Origin: Rhodeus uyekii
Taxonomy: Eukaryota > Chordata > Actinopteri > Cypriniformes > Acheilognathidae
Length of the DNA: 64,000 nt
Assembly: GCA_037043235.1 (NCBI GenBank)
Contig: JAWRVZ010000104.1
Location: 682,001 to 746,000, forward strand
Reading direction: 5' to 3'
The notes under the pieces are model-generated. The model was not told the DNA's origin. It ran no database searches and saw only the letters and a list, made by a program, of their open reading frames with translations. Below, piece by piece: positions 11,120-22,558 of the stretch. The translations under genes and the position numbers were made by a program. Every line of letters begins with the position of its first letter. Positions within the stretch are counted from its first letter, which is position 1.

Positions 11120-11970
11120 TTCTCCAGTACTCTCCCTAGTCCCTGAGGCTGTTCCAGAACTCTCCCTAGTCCCATAGACAGCTCAATTACTCTCCCTAGT
11201 CCCATAGCCAGCTCCATTACTCTCCCTAGTCCCCTAGCCAGCTCCATTACTCTCCCTAGTTCCCGAGCCAGCTCCATTACTCTCCCTAGTCCCCTAGCCA
11301 GCTCCATTACTCTCCCTAGTCCCCTAGCCAGCTCCATTACTCTCCCTAGTTCCCGAGCCAGCTCCATTACTCTCCCTAGTCCCCTAGCCAGCTCCATTAC
11401 TCTCCCTAGTTCCCGAGCCAGCTCCATAACTCTCCCTAGTTCCTGAGCCATCTCCATTACTCTCCCTAGTCCCTGAGCCAGCTCCATAACTCTCCGTAGT
11501 CCCTTAGTCTGCTCCAGAACTCCTTCTAGACCTCAAGCCTATTCCAGAACTCTCCTTAGTCCCAGAGTTGGCTCCAGAGTGCCCTCTAGTTCCTGAGCAA
11601 GCTCCATTCCTCTCCCAAGTCCCAGAGCCTTCTCCAGAGTTCCCTAAAGTCCAAAAGCCTGTTCCAGAACTCTCCCTGGTCCCAGAGTCTGTTCCAGAGT
11701 ACCTTCTACTTCCTAAGCCTGCTCCAGAACTCTCCCTAATCTCTGAGCCTGCTTCAGAGTGTCCTCTAGTTGCCGAGCAAGCCCTAGTACTCTCCCATGT
11801 CTCAGACCCTGCTCCAGAGTGCCCTAGTACCCAGAGTACCCTGCTCCAATCCCCAAGCCTGTTCCAGAATGCTTAACAGTACCAGAGTCTGCTCCAGAGT
11901 GCACTTTAGCCCCTGAGTCTGCTTCAGCCCCAGAGCTCCCTCTAGTCCCTGAGCCCGCTCTAATCCCTGA
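11120..11970. repeat. 30-bp minisatellite (about 28 units)
   Basis: The unit is close to CTCTCCCTAGTCCCCTAGCC followed by AGCTCCATTA. Units at 11160-11500 are nearly identical; those from 11500 to 11970 are more divergent (GAGCCTGCTCCAGAG type). Because 30 is divisible by 3, both strands stay open over long stretches and encode simple decapeptide repeats. I regard these as non-coding by-products. Confidence 0.9.
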
Positions 11971-13201
11971 CATATTAGATTTAATAAAAACAGAAAAACC
12001 TCTCATCAATAACTGTCAAAGAAATAAATCACATTTACATTTATTCATCAGACGCTTTTATCCAAAGCAACTTATAATTTGAAGTATACAGAAAGCGATT
12101 CATCCTGAGGATGAAAAAGTACACAAGAGTGCTTACAATACAAAGTTTCAAACATTACACATACAAATAGTACAAGCCTGGGGAACAGAGCAAGGTTTAT
12201 ATATATATATAAATATATATAAATGTGATTGAGATGGTGTGTGCATGTGTGCCATGTTAGTTGCTTGTGAAAAAGGTGAATTTTTTGTCTTTTGAATATT
12301 GCCAAGGATTCTGCATTCCTGATGAAGGCAAGAAGATCGTTCCACCAACAAGGAATATTGAACGAAAATGTTCTTGAGTGTTTTTTGCCTCTCTGTGAAG
12401 GTACCACGAGTCGTCGCTCGTTGATCGATCTGAGGTTTCTGGTAGGTGTGTAGATTTGAAGTAGCAAGTGGAAGTATGATGGTGCTGAGCCTGTGTTAGT
12501 TCTGTAAGCAAGTGTCAGTACTTTGAATTTGATGTAGACTGCAGGTGGGAGCCAGTGCAGAGAGATGAAGAGTGGCATGACGTGGGTCCTTTTGGGTTCG
12601 TTGAAGACCAGACGAGCTGCGGCGTTCTGGATCAGTTGCAGGGGTTTGATTGCACTAGGAGGTAGTCCAGCCAAAATGGCATTGCAATAATCAAGCCTGA
12701 AAATTACTATGCCCTGCACCAGAAGTTGTGTTGCTTGCTCTGTCAGCATAGGCCTGGTCCTTTTGATGTTGTGAAGTGAAAAACCTGCATGACATAGCCG
12801 TCTTTGCGATGTGATCCTTGAAGATTGGCTGGTCCTCAAAAATCACTCCAAGATTTCTAGCGGACCTTGATGGGATAATCGCTGAGGAGCCGATCTGGAT
12901 GGTGAAGTAGAGTTGTAATGGCAGGAAAGATGAGAAGCTCTGTCTTGGCCAAGTTGAGGTGCAGATGATGCTCTTTCATCCATATTGAGATGTTCGGTAG
13001 GCAGCTTGTGATTCTGGCAGCGACTGTGGGATCATCTGGTAGCAGTGATAGGAGAATCCGTGTGCTCGTATGATGGTACCCAGTGATGTGGTGTACACGG
13101 AGAAGAGAAGTGGTCCAAGGACTGAGCCCTATGGAACACCGGTAATCAGTTGCCATTCTTTGGAGACCACCCCGCACCATGCAACCCTGAAGGACCAATC
13201 T

Positions 13202-14848
13202 CTCTCTCTCTCTTCTTCCCATTACGCCTTTCTGGCATGTGGGGCAGCAACGAAGTCTTTCCACTTTTGTCTGTCCTTTGCCAGTCTTAGAGGACTTCCC
13301 CAGGTTTGGTTCGCATCTTTCATCTCTGCCTCCACAGTACGCCACCATGTTATCTTAGGTCTTCCTCTTCGCCTTTTGCCTTCAGGTGTCCAGTGTAAGG
13401 CTATTTTAGTCAAATTGTTTGGCTCTTTTCTTAGTACATGGCCAATCCACCTCCAACGTCTTTTCTTTATTATTGTGCTCTTGTCTTCTGTGTGGCATCT
13501 TCTAAGAAGTTCATTGTTTGCGATCTTGTTAGGCCAAAAGATTTTCATGATTCTTCTCAAGCTCTTGGTATGGAACGTACGCCAGCATTCTGAACCATAA
13601 AGTAGAGTTGGTAAGACACAGCTCTTGTACAACTTCAACTTTGTTCTTGTAGTGTATTGGCTAGATTTCCAGACTCTATTTAGGTTACTAAACACAGCTC
13701 TTGCCTTTGCTAACCTTTTATTTATATCGGTATCTGTTCCTCCATCAGTTTTGACTGTACTACCCAAATATGTAAATGTTTCACAGATCTTTAGATTTAC
13801 TTCGTTCAATTGCACTGATGTATCGCTGTTGTTGTTCAGTACCATAACTTCTGTCTTTTTTTATGTTGATTTTTAATCCAATTTGTCCAGAGAATTTTTG
13901 AAGTTGTGATGTTTTTTTCTTGGAGATGTTGATGAGTGTGTGATAATAGAGCTAGTTCGTCTGCAAAGTCAAGATCTTCCAGAAATGTGAACGTTCCATA
14001 TCTGATACCACGTGGTGTATTGATTGTTTGGGGCAGTCGATTGCAATTATAAAGAGTGCTGATGACATTACGCATCCTTGTCTTACGCCCGTTTTTACTG
14101 GAAAGTAGAGCTCAGTGTTTCCAACAGAACATTAAAAATTCTCATAAAAGGCTTGAACAAGTTTGATAAGGTGAGTTGGAATTCCATAAGATCGTAAGAT
14201 TTTCCATAAACTGTTTCTGTGAAGGCTATCAAAAACTTTTTCAAAGTCTACAAAGTTAATGTGTAGCTGCCGTTGCCATTCATTACATTGCTCTATTATA
14301 TTCCTTAGAATTAAAATCTGGTCAATACATCCTTTTCCTTTACGAAATCCTGCTTGTTCATTCCTCAGTTTACTGTCAATAGCATTTGATATTCTTTTGA
14401 TGATTATCTTTGCTAGTATCTTACTAGGTATAGATAGTAGAGTAATACCTCTCCAATTGTTACAATTACTGAGATCACCTTTCGGTATCCTAATGATCTT
14501 TCCTTTGTTCCAATCAGTTGGATTTTTGAACTGTCTCCATATGTCACAGAATAAGGGTTGAAGTATATTAGCTGTTATGATCGGGTTTGCTTTGAATAAT
14601 TCAGCATTCAAGTTATTAATGCCTGGAGCTTTGCCATTTTTTAGGTCTTTGATTGATGTAATGATTTCATTAATTTCTGGTGGATCAGTGCTGATATCTA
14701 GCTCAGTCTCAGGATCTTCTATTGTTGGTTCATCTTCTGGTGGTGGCCTATTTAAGATCTCTTTGAAATGCTCAGTCCATCTTTTTCCTTGGTCTTTCTC
14801 AGAAGTCAAAATTCTACCGTCTTTATCTTTTATTGGTACGTCTGATGA
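13202..14848 (-). mobile_element. RTE-type LINE inserted in the L2, 5'-truncated
   Basis: The minus-strand frames give a reverse transcriptase: WTEHFKEILNRPP, LKNGKAPGINNLNAELFK, NWRGITLLS, NEQAGFRKGKGCIDQI and NFVDFEKVFDSLHR. After a frameshift come DLDFADELALLSH and a C-terminal domain with TFTYLGSTVKTDGG, LYGSECW and RWRWIGHVLRKE. The style fits the RTE/RTE-X group; the exact clade is uncertain. The 14-bp direct repeat TGAAGGACCAATCT borders it at 13188-13201 and 14849-14862. The 3' side carries a (GA)n-type microsatellite tail, typical of RTE elements. The catalytic xADD box reads ADE (GAA codon at 13956-13958), another sign of inactivity. Confidence 0.88.
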
Positions 14849-15169
14849 TGAAGGACCAATCTGGGAGATAGTAATCAAACCAGTGAAGCAGAATTCCTGT
14901 GATACCTTGTGACGAGAGGGTGGACAAAAGGATATGATGGTTAACTGTGTCGAAGGCAGCAGATGGATCTAAAAGAATGAGAAATGAGAACTCAATGATG
15001 ATTTGGAATCATCTTTTGCACTCTTTAGAGCTTCCGTGACTGATAGTAATGCAGTCTTGAACGGACCTTCTTGAAGCCAGACTGGTTGATGTCCAACTGT
15101 TTTTTCTTTGAGAGAAAGGATGATATTTGGGTAAAAATAACAAATTCATGAGTTTTTGATATGAATGGT

Positions 15170-15290
15170 AGGAGAGAGACAGGTCTGTAATTATTGTAAA
15201 GAACTGATTAGAATGTCAATGTGTATCTTTAATGCAATGTAAGTCACTTTGGATAAAAGCGTCTGCCAAATGCATAAATGTAAATTGAAG
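15170..15290 (+). repeat. SINE 3' fragment inside the L2
   Basis: The sequence GAACTGATTAGAATGTCAAT leads into GTAAGTCACTTTGGATAAAA and GCGTCTGCCAAATGC. It matches the 3' half of the SINE at 28735-28912. It lies on the strand opposite to the L2 coding strand and interrupts its reverse transcriptase region. Confidence 0.65.
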
Positions 15291-15872
15291 TTATCAATGA
15301 GTGATGTGTTTATTGTGGGGTTTTTGAGCAGTGTAGTTACCCGAGCCTGCTTGAGTGCGGTAGCAAAGGTTCCCGTGTGAAGAGATGTGTTGATGATGTG
15401 ATTGAGTGCTGGTAAAAGTGTAGGAGAGATGGCTTAATAAGATGTGAGGGGATGGGGTCTAAAGGGCAGGTGGTTGGGTGGCTGTTTAGATACATCTAAC
15501 TCGGAGAGTGGAGAAAAAGTTGGGAGAATTTTTCCGTTTGCATCAGTGTTCGGTTTCATGTTCATGTTTCAAGTTCATGTTTGTGTGTAGCTGAGAACTG
15601 ACTGCTGATAGTTGTTGTTTTGTTAATAAAGAAATTGGTAAAATTATTGGCAGTTAAAGAGGTAGTGGTGGAGGGGGACAGTGGAGAGTATTGAATGTTT
15701 TGAAAAGTTTGCGTGGGTTGAAAGCGCTGTTTATTTTAGTGTGGAAGTGCAAAGATTTAGCAGTATGGACCTCAGTAGAAAAGGTAGAGAGCAGAGATTG
15801 ATACATACTCAGGTCAGACAGGTCTTTTGATTTGTGCCATTTTCTTTCAGCTGCTCTTCGACCATTGTTGAC

Positions 15873-16048
15873 CAGGGGCGGGCAAACTACGGCCCGTGGG
15901 CCATATACGGCCCATTGGTCTTTTTAATCCGGCCCGCCGAACTTGTATTAAACCTCCTTCATTTCATTGCACTGTAATGTCACTCTGTCGCGGCTGCAAG
16001 CGGCAGTGGTGCTGAAGCTTTGGTGGAGAGTAAACGTGTGTCGCAACG

Positions 16049-16099
<51 letters not shown>

Positions 16100-16172
16100 C
16101 AATCGCGTATCGCGCTCTGACAATTTTAAGAAACCAATGTGTCCCGTGAGACAAATAGTTTGCCCACCCCTG
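15873..16172. mobile_element. Short hAT-like element with long poly(C) tract
   Basis: The termini CAGGGGCGGGCAAACTA and AGTTTGCCCACCCCTG are inverted repeats of hAT (Charlie-like) style. The interior holds an uninterrupted run of 48 C at 16050-16097. The element lies inside the L2, between the segments encoding its linker region. No clean 8-bp target duplication is visible. Confidence 0.7.
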
Positions 16173-16884
16173 GGTTAGAGGGAGTATCACGCGCTGCCCT
16201 GGAAGAGAGCAGACAGATATTGTTTAGACAAGACGTTAGAGTGGAACATAAAGTGTCTGTTACAGTATTCAAATCCAGAGATGAGAATTGCTTGGGTGAG
16301 GGAAGAGAGGAGGAAACAACAGAGGAGGGAAGGAGAAAGAAAGCTGGTAAAGGGGTTGGTGGTGCTATTAAGGTGTATATGAAATGTAATGAAGAAATGG
16401 TCAGAAACCTGGAAAAGTTTAAAGAGTGTTGTCAGCGATGCAATTGCATGTGTAGAAGTAACCAAGTCAAGTTGGTTGTCCGATTTGAGTGTACTTGTGG
16501 TGATGAATCGTTTACCTTTACCCTCGTTGGTCTTCACACGAGGAGGCTGAAACGCTTCCGCGACAGCGCAAGCGTCAAATAAATATCCTGCTTCAGTGAA
16601 AACAGCAGATAGCCACGCCCACAAATTCACACCCACTACTTAAGTGCAATACAATACAAAAAGCACACAAAGCAACTAGGCTGATCGAAACCAAGTCACT
16701 ACACAGTACAATAAACAATAGCAAACAGATTCCAAAAGATTTATCCTTGCTAACAACTACTGTGATGCAAAAATGAACAAAACCAAGTATGTAAACAACA
16801 CCTACGTGCTTTCAAGCTCCAATGACGATCGCTTCTCCAACCATCAATCATTTTTTTCTTAAAAGTTGGAAAAATGAGTACAGT

Positions 16885-17110
16885 ATACCCTTGATTAAAT
16901 TACAAATACATTTGTAATATTCCTGTATGTATATACTCCATGGGTGTAAGTATACTGCTCTGACCCTTCTTGACATCAAGTGTACAAGTTCAAGACAAAC
17001 TTTCACATACATTATGTTTAACTATCTGGCAATGACATCTTTAAGGTCCCTTTCTGATGGGAAGTGTTGTATTTAAATCACCCTCAAGGGTTGTGTTAAG
17101 GTTGGGTGAA
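16885..17110 (+). repeat. Displaced 3' block of the psmd10 downstream repeat
   Basis: The block aligns by eye with 9440-9675: GTATACTGCTCTGACCCT, CTTGACATCAAGTGTACAAG, TGATGGGAAGTGTTG and GTGTTAAGGTTGG occur in the same order. It is probably the distal end of copy B, pushed away by later insertions. A further related block (ACATAACTGAAACAGGACGA, ACAAAACTAAAATGTGAATT) lies at about 21700-21960. Confidence 0.55.
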
Positions 17111-19060
17111 ATACTTTTGAAATCTCATCTGGCAAGAATGTAGAGTCATTGACAAAAAAGGAGTCAAGCATCTTTTGTTTCAAGATTTTGCATTACATCA
17201 CACAATGGTATTCAAATTCATTACACATTGATTAAGCACAAACTCTTTTAGCGCTTATACATTCCTTTATAAGAAATTTGATACCATCAAACTTCACTGT
17301 GGGTACCAGCCAGTTCTCACTGTACTCCTGTATTCTTTTTTCTTTCCATGTTAAAAAGAGCATAAATGTGTAATACATGATCATTATTCACTACCAATCT
17401 CATAGTTGTCTAGGTCATTTATGAATAAGGTAGCTTGTTTTATTGTTTTATTTGTTTTTTTATTGAACTTTATTATTATTGAACTTTTTTCTCACATTTA
17501 AAAGTCTCACTGACCACAAACTTTTACTGACTTTTACTTATTGACCACAAACGATAGTTTATATTACACGATTATATAAAAAAAGTTATCTTCCACACTT
17601 TGAGTTTTTGTATCAGGTTAGCTCAAGGAAAATATTTGGATCAGTTAATTGAATTAACAGCACAATCAACTGACCTGTTCACCTATAAATGCTCATTATG
17701 AAATGTTTATCAATTCTAAAAAATGCTCATAGTACCACCCAGAGCAAATAGCCGTAATTTCCATGATATGGGACAACTTTACATGTGACACAAACAAGAC
17801 TCAACACACAGTTTACTAAGTGAAAAAGAGGTGACGCATAATACAGGAAAGCCAGAAGTTATCGTATTATTTTAAATTCAGCAGATCAACCTCCTTAAGC
17901 AAACCATCAGTTTAGTTCTAACACATCCTTCTTTTTAAGGGGTAGGAATACTTAATGTATCAAATAATGAGACCAAGTTTGACACTTGCATGTTTCACCC
18001 ATTTGAATAAAACTGTCCAGATGCAATTTATTGAGGCTCCAGTTGATCTGTGTTGATATTGTGTTGATGAGAACCAGTAGGATCAGAGGATCTTTGGTGA
18101 ATGGAAAGACAAGGCCACAGCCTGGCACAAACTTAGGGTTCCTCAGAAGACTTCTAGCTCAGCATCATCTTATAAGAATTTCTCAGAATCTGAAAAACCT
18201 GAGTGATCTTTTATTGTATGAAGATGTCGATAAAAAGAGGGCCAATAAGATGTTGTTCCATGGGAAACTTTACGGTCCTTTGTCCTTCTAGCAGGGCAGT
18301 TGCATATGTAATTTTAATGCGTGTTTATGCATTTCTCAAGTGTCTATAGCTATACTCAGCCATACTCATCTCAACTATGCCTGACTAAAATCATAAATCC
18401 TTGGCTCCTCCAGCCATCATTGCCACCTTGGTTTCTCCCACCACCATCACCTCTGGTCTCCAGCCCTTCACCCACCTCCGGCAGAGGGGTGTAATGTCAT
18501 GTTCTGTTGGTGTTTAGTTTAATTTTCTTTGACTTTTGTTTCTCTTCTTTCAACGGTTCTCTTTGTTCCATTTTCCCACTCTTAATTTTCTACCAAGATT
18601 ATTGATTAATTAGTTGTCATCTATTTGTCATTGAGTTACTTCACCCTGTGTGCTAAAGTCCTTTAGTTCATTCAGATATGTGTCTGGAAATGTTTGTGCC
18701 TAGTCCGCGGTTTCTTTGCTGTTTTTGCCTGTTACCTGTTTTTGCTTGTTTCATTTACAGTATGGTGTTCAGTATAGTGTTAGAGATATGTATTCAGACA
18801 GACTTCCTTTTACATCAAAAGCTGTTACACATTATAGGTTACTAAAAGGAACTGCTGATCATACATGGATTTTTTATGAATGCATGTCATGCAAGGCTAG
18901 TTCCAGCCACCAACTTCTCAGCAGAAACTGAGAACTACTTAAACAGGGTAGTGGTAACATTCACAATAATTTCCACAGACACAAACTTCCTGTTTGGCAC
19001 AATGTCACATGCCAATATCATTACTATGAAATGGGGGGGGGGGGGAGATGGTGGCACTGC
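17111..19060. other. Unassigned repeat-derived DNA
   Basis: No gene is recognised. An open frame at 18031-18291 and a possible exon-like stretch at 18762-18931 encode proteins I do not recognise, and both are short. The region contains a proline/serine-rich looking stretch at 18400-18490 and a 13-base G run at 19033-19045. It may be decayed retrotransposon sequence next to the gypsy remnant. Confidence 0.35.
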
Positions 19061-19079
19061 TGGGCCAGAAGAATGAGAG

Positions 19080-19496
19080 GGACAGAGTGGTACGGTTTGA
19101 CTAGTGAAGCATGAAAGGATGGAGGAATTCTCTAGTGAGGTGGGAGATGGATTTTATACATGGTGAGGTTGATATGTTGTACGATAGTGAAGGGGCCAAT
19201 GTATCTGGGACTTAACTTCTTGCAGGGCAGGCACATTCTGTTGTCCCGGTTTGGCAGCCATACCTCGTTGGCTGACTATTGGCTGACTACTGAATGGGGT
19301 TCACAAAGAGTTTGGTTGGAATGATGACTTCTGGTTCTTTGGTGGTTTCTACAGAGGAAAACAGGTGTGAGAGAGCATGGTCTTTGACATTCTTGGAACC
19401 TGAACGGTAGGAGTTGGAGACGTTGAAACAGGGGAAGAATAGGGCCCATCGTGGTTGTAAGGAGTCACACAGAGAGAGAGTCCACTTCACATCCAC
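19080..19496 (-). mobile_element. Ty3/gypsy retrotransposon remnant with internal deletion
   Basis: The minus strand encodes a short stretch resembling the end of a gypsy RNase H domain (RWALFFPCFNVSNSYRSGS, 19390-19460). It is followed almost directly by a gypsy integrase C-terminal motif (LPCKKLSPRYIGPFTIV near 19160-19225). In intact elements most of the integrase separates these parts, so an internal deletion has joined them. No LTR pair was identified. Confidence 0.7.
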
Positions 19497-19616
19497 GAGA
19501 CCAGACAGTGTGCTTAAGTGCTAGTGAGTAATTGAGTGGTGATAGAGCCTGAATATTGACAACATGTCCCAGGTTCCTATGTTAAATATTAGATAATATT
19601 GTAGATCAGGGGTCTC

Positions 19617-20061
19617 CAAACTGTTCAGCCCGAGGGCTGCATTAACTATCAAATAATATTATTTTATATTAATATTATTTGATTCAGTTTTTATTTAATA
19701 ACACATTGATGCACTACACATGTATTACAACACCTGTATTAGTGGGAATGGTGAAATAGTTTCCTGGATGCCCAAATAGCAGACATTTCTAGCTTTAGAT
19801 TTGATGTCCTAACATCAACATTGACCTGAGATTATCATCAGACATGTTTGTTCTCAAATTGTTCTTCACGTTTTTCATTCTTGAAAATGTTTGTTCACAC
19901 AGGTATGTTGTTCCAAAGATTGAAAGGTACCTTGATGCAAAGGTTTTGTCATTTGGAAAGTCTTCCTTAGGCAAAAACTGGTAAAAACCCACCAATCCTT
20001 CTGTGAACTTGTCCCTATGGAGGTCATTTGTTTGATTGTCTAAATCTACAATGTAGATCAT
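19617..20061 (-). mobile_element. hAT transposase C-terminal remnant
   Basis: The terminus CAGGGGTCTCCAAACTGTTC at 19617 has hAT style. Upstream on the minus strand, 19795-20061 encodes FASRYLSIFGTTYLCEQTFS and RMKNVKNNLRTNMSDDNLRS, the hAT dimerisation region found in GTF2I-repeat/ZBED-like transposases. The N-terminal catalytic part is missing, so this is a fragment. The opposite terminus was not found. Confidence 0.75.
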
Positions 20062-20499
20062 ATTAGATAATTATTAGATGCACTGTAAAAAAAAAATTGG
20101 TAAGAAAGTGTTAATTAGTTCACAGAAAGTTAACTTACTATATGTTGAAAAACTCGAGCATATATGTGTTGGGCCAAGCAATTTTACAGTAAAATGCTTT
20201 TAAATGGGCGCTGCTTATCTTGTAAAACGGATATTCCCACAATTCTGTAAAAGCTAAATATGATTAATTCTATTTCATCAAGTGACCACCTGTATTATTA
20301 TGGGGGTTATCAGAATGATATATAGGTACAAAATAGGGTTATATACAGTATATTTCAAAATAAAAGCAGTACAATGTGACTAACCAGAATAAACCAGGTT
20401 TCTAGTGTATTTTCTATTGCTACATGGTAAAAAAAAGTTACCAGTAGGTGCAGTAGAAAACAAACAAGACCCAGCATTCATGGTATGCTCTTAAAGCTG

Positions 20500-21400
20500 T
20501 GCAATTGGACAATGGGTTGAAAGGGGTGTGTTAAAAAAAATAGCAGTGTCTGCCGTTGACTGTGCAAACTCAAAACTATTTTGTAAAAACGTTTTTATCC
20601 TGTGAATCACTAAACTGATGTTTAGTTGAATGACCACATAACATTTAGTTGAATGTTTTTTTTTAAACTGCTTCACATCTGTGTGGCATGGAGTCAATCA
20701 ACTTGTGGCATCTCTCAGCTGTTATTCCACTTTGTGATTCTTTAACATTCCACAATTCATTTATATTTCTTGATTTTGCTTCAGAAACAGCATTTTTGAT
20801 ATCACCCCACAAGTTCTCGATTGGATTAAGGTCCGGGGATTGGGCTGGCCACTCTATAGCATTAATTTTGTTGGTTTGGGACCAAGACTTTGCTCGTTTA
20901 CTATTGTGTCTGGAGTCATTGTCTTGTTGAAACAACCATTTCAAGGGCATGTCCTCTTCAGCATAAGACAACATGATCTCTTCAAGTATTTTGACATATG
21001 CAAACTGATCCATGATCCCCGGTATGCGATAAATCGGCCCAACACCATAGTAGGAGAAACATGCCCATATCATGATAATTGCACCACCATGCTTCACCGT
21101 CTTCATTGTATCTGTGCATTGAATTCCACAGTTTAGGGGTCGTCTCACAAACTGTCTGTGGGCCTTGGACCCAAAAAGAAAATTTTTACTCTCATCAGTT
21201 CACAAAATGTTCCTCCATTTCTCTTTAGGCCAGTTGATGTCAAATTGTACCTCTTCTGCACATGCCTTTTTTGAACAGAGGGACTTTGCGGGGGATTCTT
21301 GAAAATAGATTCGCTTCATACATACATCTTTACGGTACAGAACAGTACTTACAGGAATACTGTACTAAAATTATAGCAGTTAATGAAATACAAAATTGTG
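20500..21400 (-). mobile_element. Tc1-like transposon, degenerate
   Basis: Minus-strand translation shows a Tc1/mariner DDE transposase: TDES near 21190 (with an in-frame stop just before it), WACFSYYGVGPIYRI, LFQQDND and WPAQSPDLNPIENLWGDIK. The D, D and E catalytic residues are recognisable. The in-frame TGA stop upstream of TDES, and the lack of an N-terminal helix-turn-helix in one frame, indicate a pseudogene. The low-coordinate end lies near the TAAAAAAAATAGCAGTGT stretch at about 20530; the boundaries are approximate. Confidence 0.85.
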
Positions 21401-22324
21401 TACTTTAAATTTGAGCTCAGTCCCATAAAACCAAAACCATTGCTATTGTGTTCTGTAACTGTAAAGTGCTGGCAACAACAACTGATGCACAGTTGACCAT
21501 GGGAACAACAGGTGCTCTCGCACCAACAAGAACTGATTAAAAATCCAATCATTCAATCTTTAGATTCCATCCATTCCATTACTGTATGTCCCATATGTGA
21601 TTCTCCCTTGTTTCGTTGACATGCAGTTTTCACTAGTAGTAAGGAATTCAAGAATGTCAGTTTCAAACACATTTCTTCCTACTTGCGTCTACTCATTACT
21701 GGTTCAGTCTGTTCAGAAATGTAAAGGTTGCTGAGTGCAAATTTGCAGTTACATAACTGAAACAGGACGAATTTCACAAAACTAAAATGTGAATTACATT
21801 AAATAAATGTGATCTCAAGTTACAAAAACTACATGCTACCTGTTCATTTATCACGTTAATAAATGCAAATAGTGCCATGCATAAAGCACCTAATACATAT
21901 GTAACACATGGTCATTGTTCTTCATTATATCACTAATAAATATGGAAACTTGTTTTGTGGGTTTATATCTCACAATTTTAAATTTATTTAGTTAATATCT
22001 AAAACGCATGGAAGCCCACCATAAAAACAAGAAAGACTTTTAAGATATACACATGCAATTGCGAGGATTTTTTTTTATTGTGAGATAAAAAGTTGAGTAT
22101 TTATAAAAAATAAAAATATTTAGGTGTAAAATGGGTGGTTTTCTTGTAAAACGATACAAAAGCCCCTAGAATTTCGTGCAGAAAGCGAAATTCGAAAAAA
22201 AAAAGTCACACTTCCGACCACAGCCCAGGGCTTTTACTGCGATGCACATTCATGACGTCTAGACCTACCATTGCGTAATTTTAGCTCATGAATATTCATT
22301 AATGATTCGACGTTCGCGTTTCTT

Positions 22325-22558
22325 CACAGCCAATCAGTTATGTGAACGGGTGATCACTATATTAATATTAATGAGCTTGGGCTTTACCCTGGTGAATTCC
22401 ACAAGGTTTTCACCATTGACAAATATATATATAGTTTCCACCCTCTGCGTCTCCAAGCACACGCCATTTAGTTGCTTCATCCAAGGACAGAAGTGCAGCT
22501 TGCCGTGTTTGAGGTACTGAAGTTGATGTCCCCTGAATAACGTGTTTCCCGACCGAAG
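22325..22558 (+). promoter_or_regulatory. xiap: Probable xiap promoter and non-coding first exon
   Basis: AGCCAATCAG (CCAAT box) lies near 22328 and a TATA-like ATATATATATAG near 22424. Downstream sequence ends in a strong donor, CCGAAG|GTAAGC, at 22558/22559. The first coding exon of xiap has a consensus acceptor ending at 24157, so an upstream non-coding exon is required and this is the best candidate. The exon start is not defined. Confidence 0.5.

Larger units (their letters stand above)
12031..16580 (-). mobile_element. L2-type LINE, minus strand, 5'-truncated and disrupted
   Basis: The minus strand reads, from high to low coordinates: the endonuclease end and linker (SDHFFITFHIHLNS; RRAAERKWHKSKD), reverse transcriptase (NQSGF near 15.08 kb; SAAFDTVNHHILLSTLSS at 14.90-14.97 kb; GPLLFSVYTTSLG near 13.1 kb; WMKEHHLHLNLAKTELLIFP near 12.95 kb) and the C-terminal domain (LDYCNAILAGLP; IQNAAARLVF; LHWLPP). 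These are hallmarks of the L2 clade. The 3' end at 12031-12075 carries the tail shared with the local SINE. Frameshifts, stops and three insertions (RTE LINE, SINE fragment, hAT-like element) mean it is dead. Confidence 0.88.

Noticed and set aside
11068..11487. 139-codon minus-strand open frame with decapeptide repeats
   Set aside because: It coincides with the 30-bp minisatellite; an open frame is expected from a unit divisible by 3, and no known domain or gene context supports it.
11120..11970. CRISPR-like regular array
   Set aside because: Units are contiguous with no unique spacers; this is a eukaryotic minisatellite.
14259..14912. Plus-strand open frames of 100-111 codons
   Set aside because: They are antisense to the RTE reverse transcriptase on the minus strand.
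16139..16636. Plus-strand 147-codon and minus-strand 149-codon open frames
   Set aside because: The minus strand here encodes decayed L2 endonuclease/linker sequence; the plus-strand frame is its shadow.
18031..18291. 86-codon plus-strand open frame
   Set aside because: No family was recognised; it lies in repeat-derived DNA without splice or promoter context, so it is not called as a gene.
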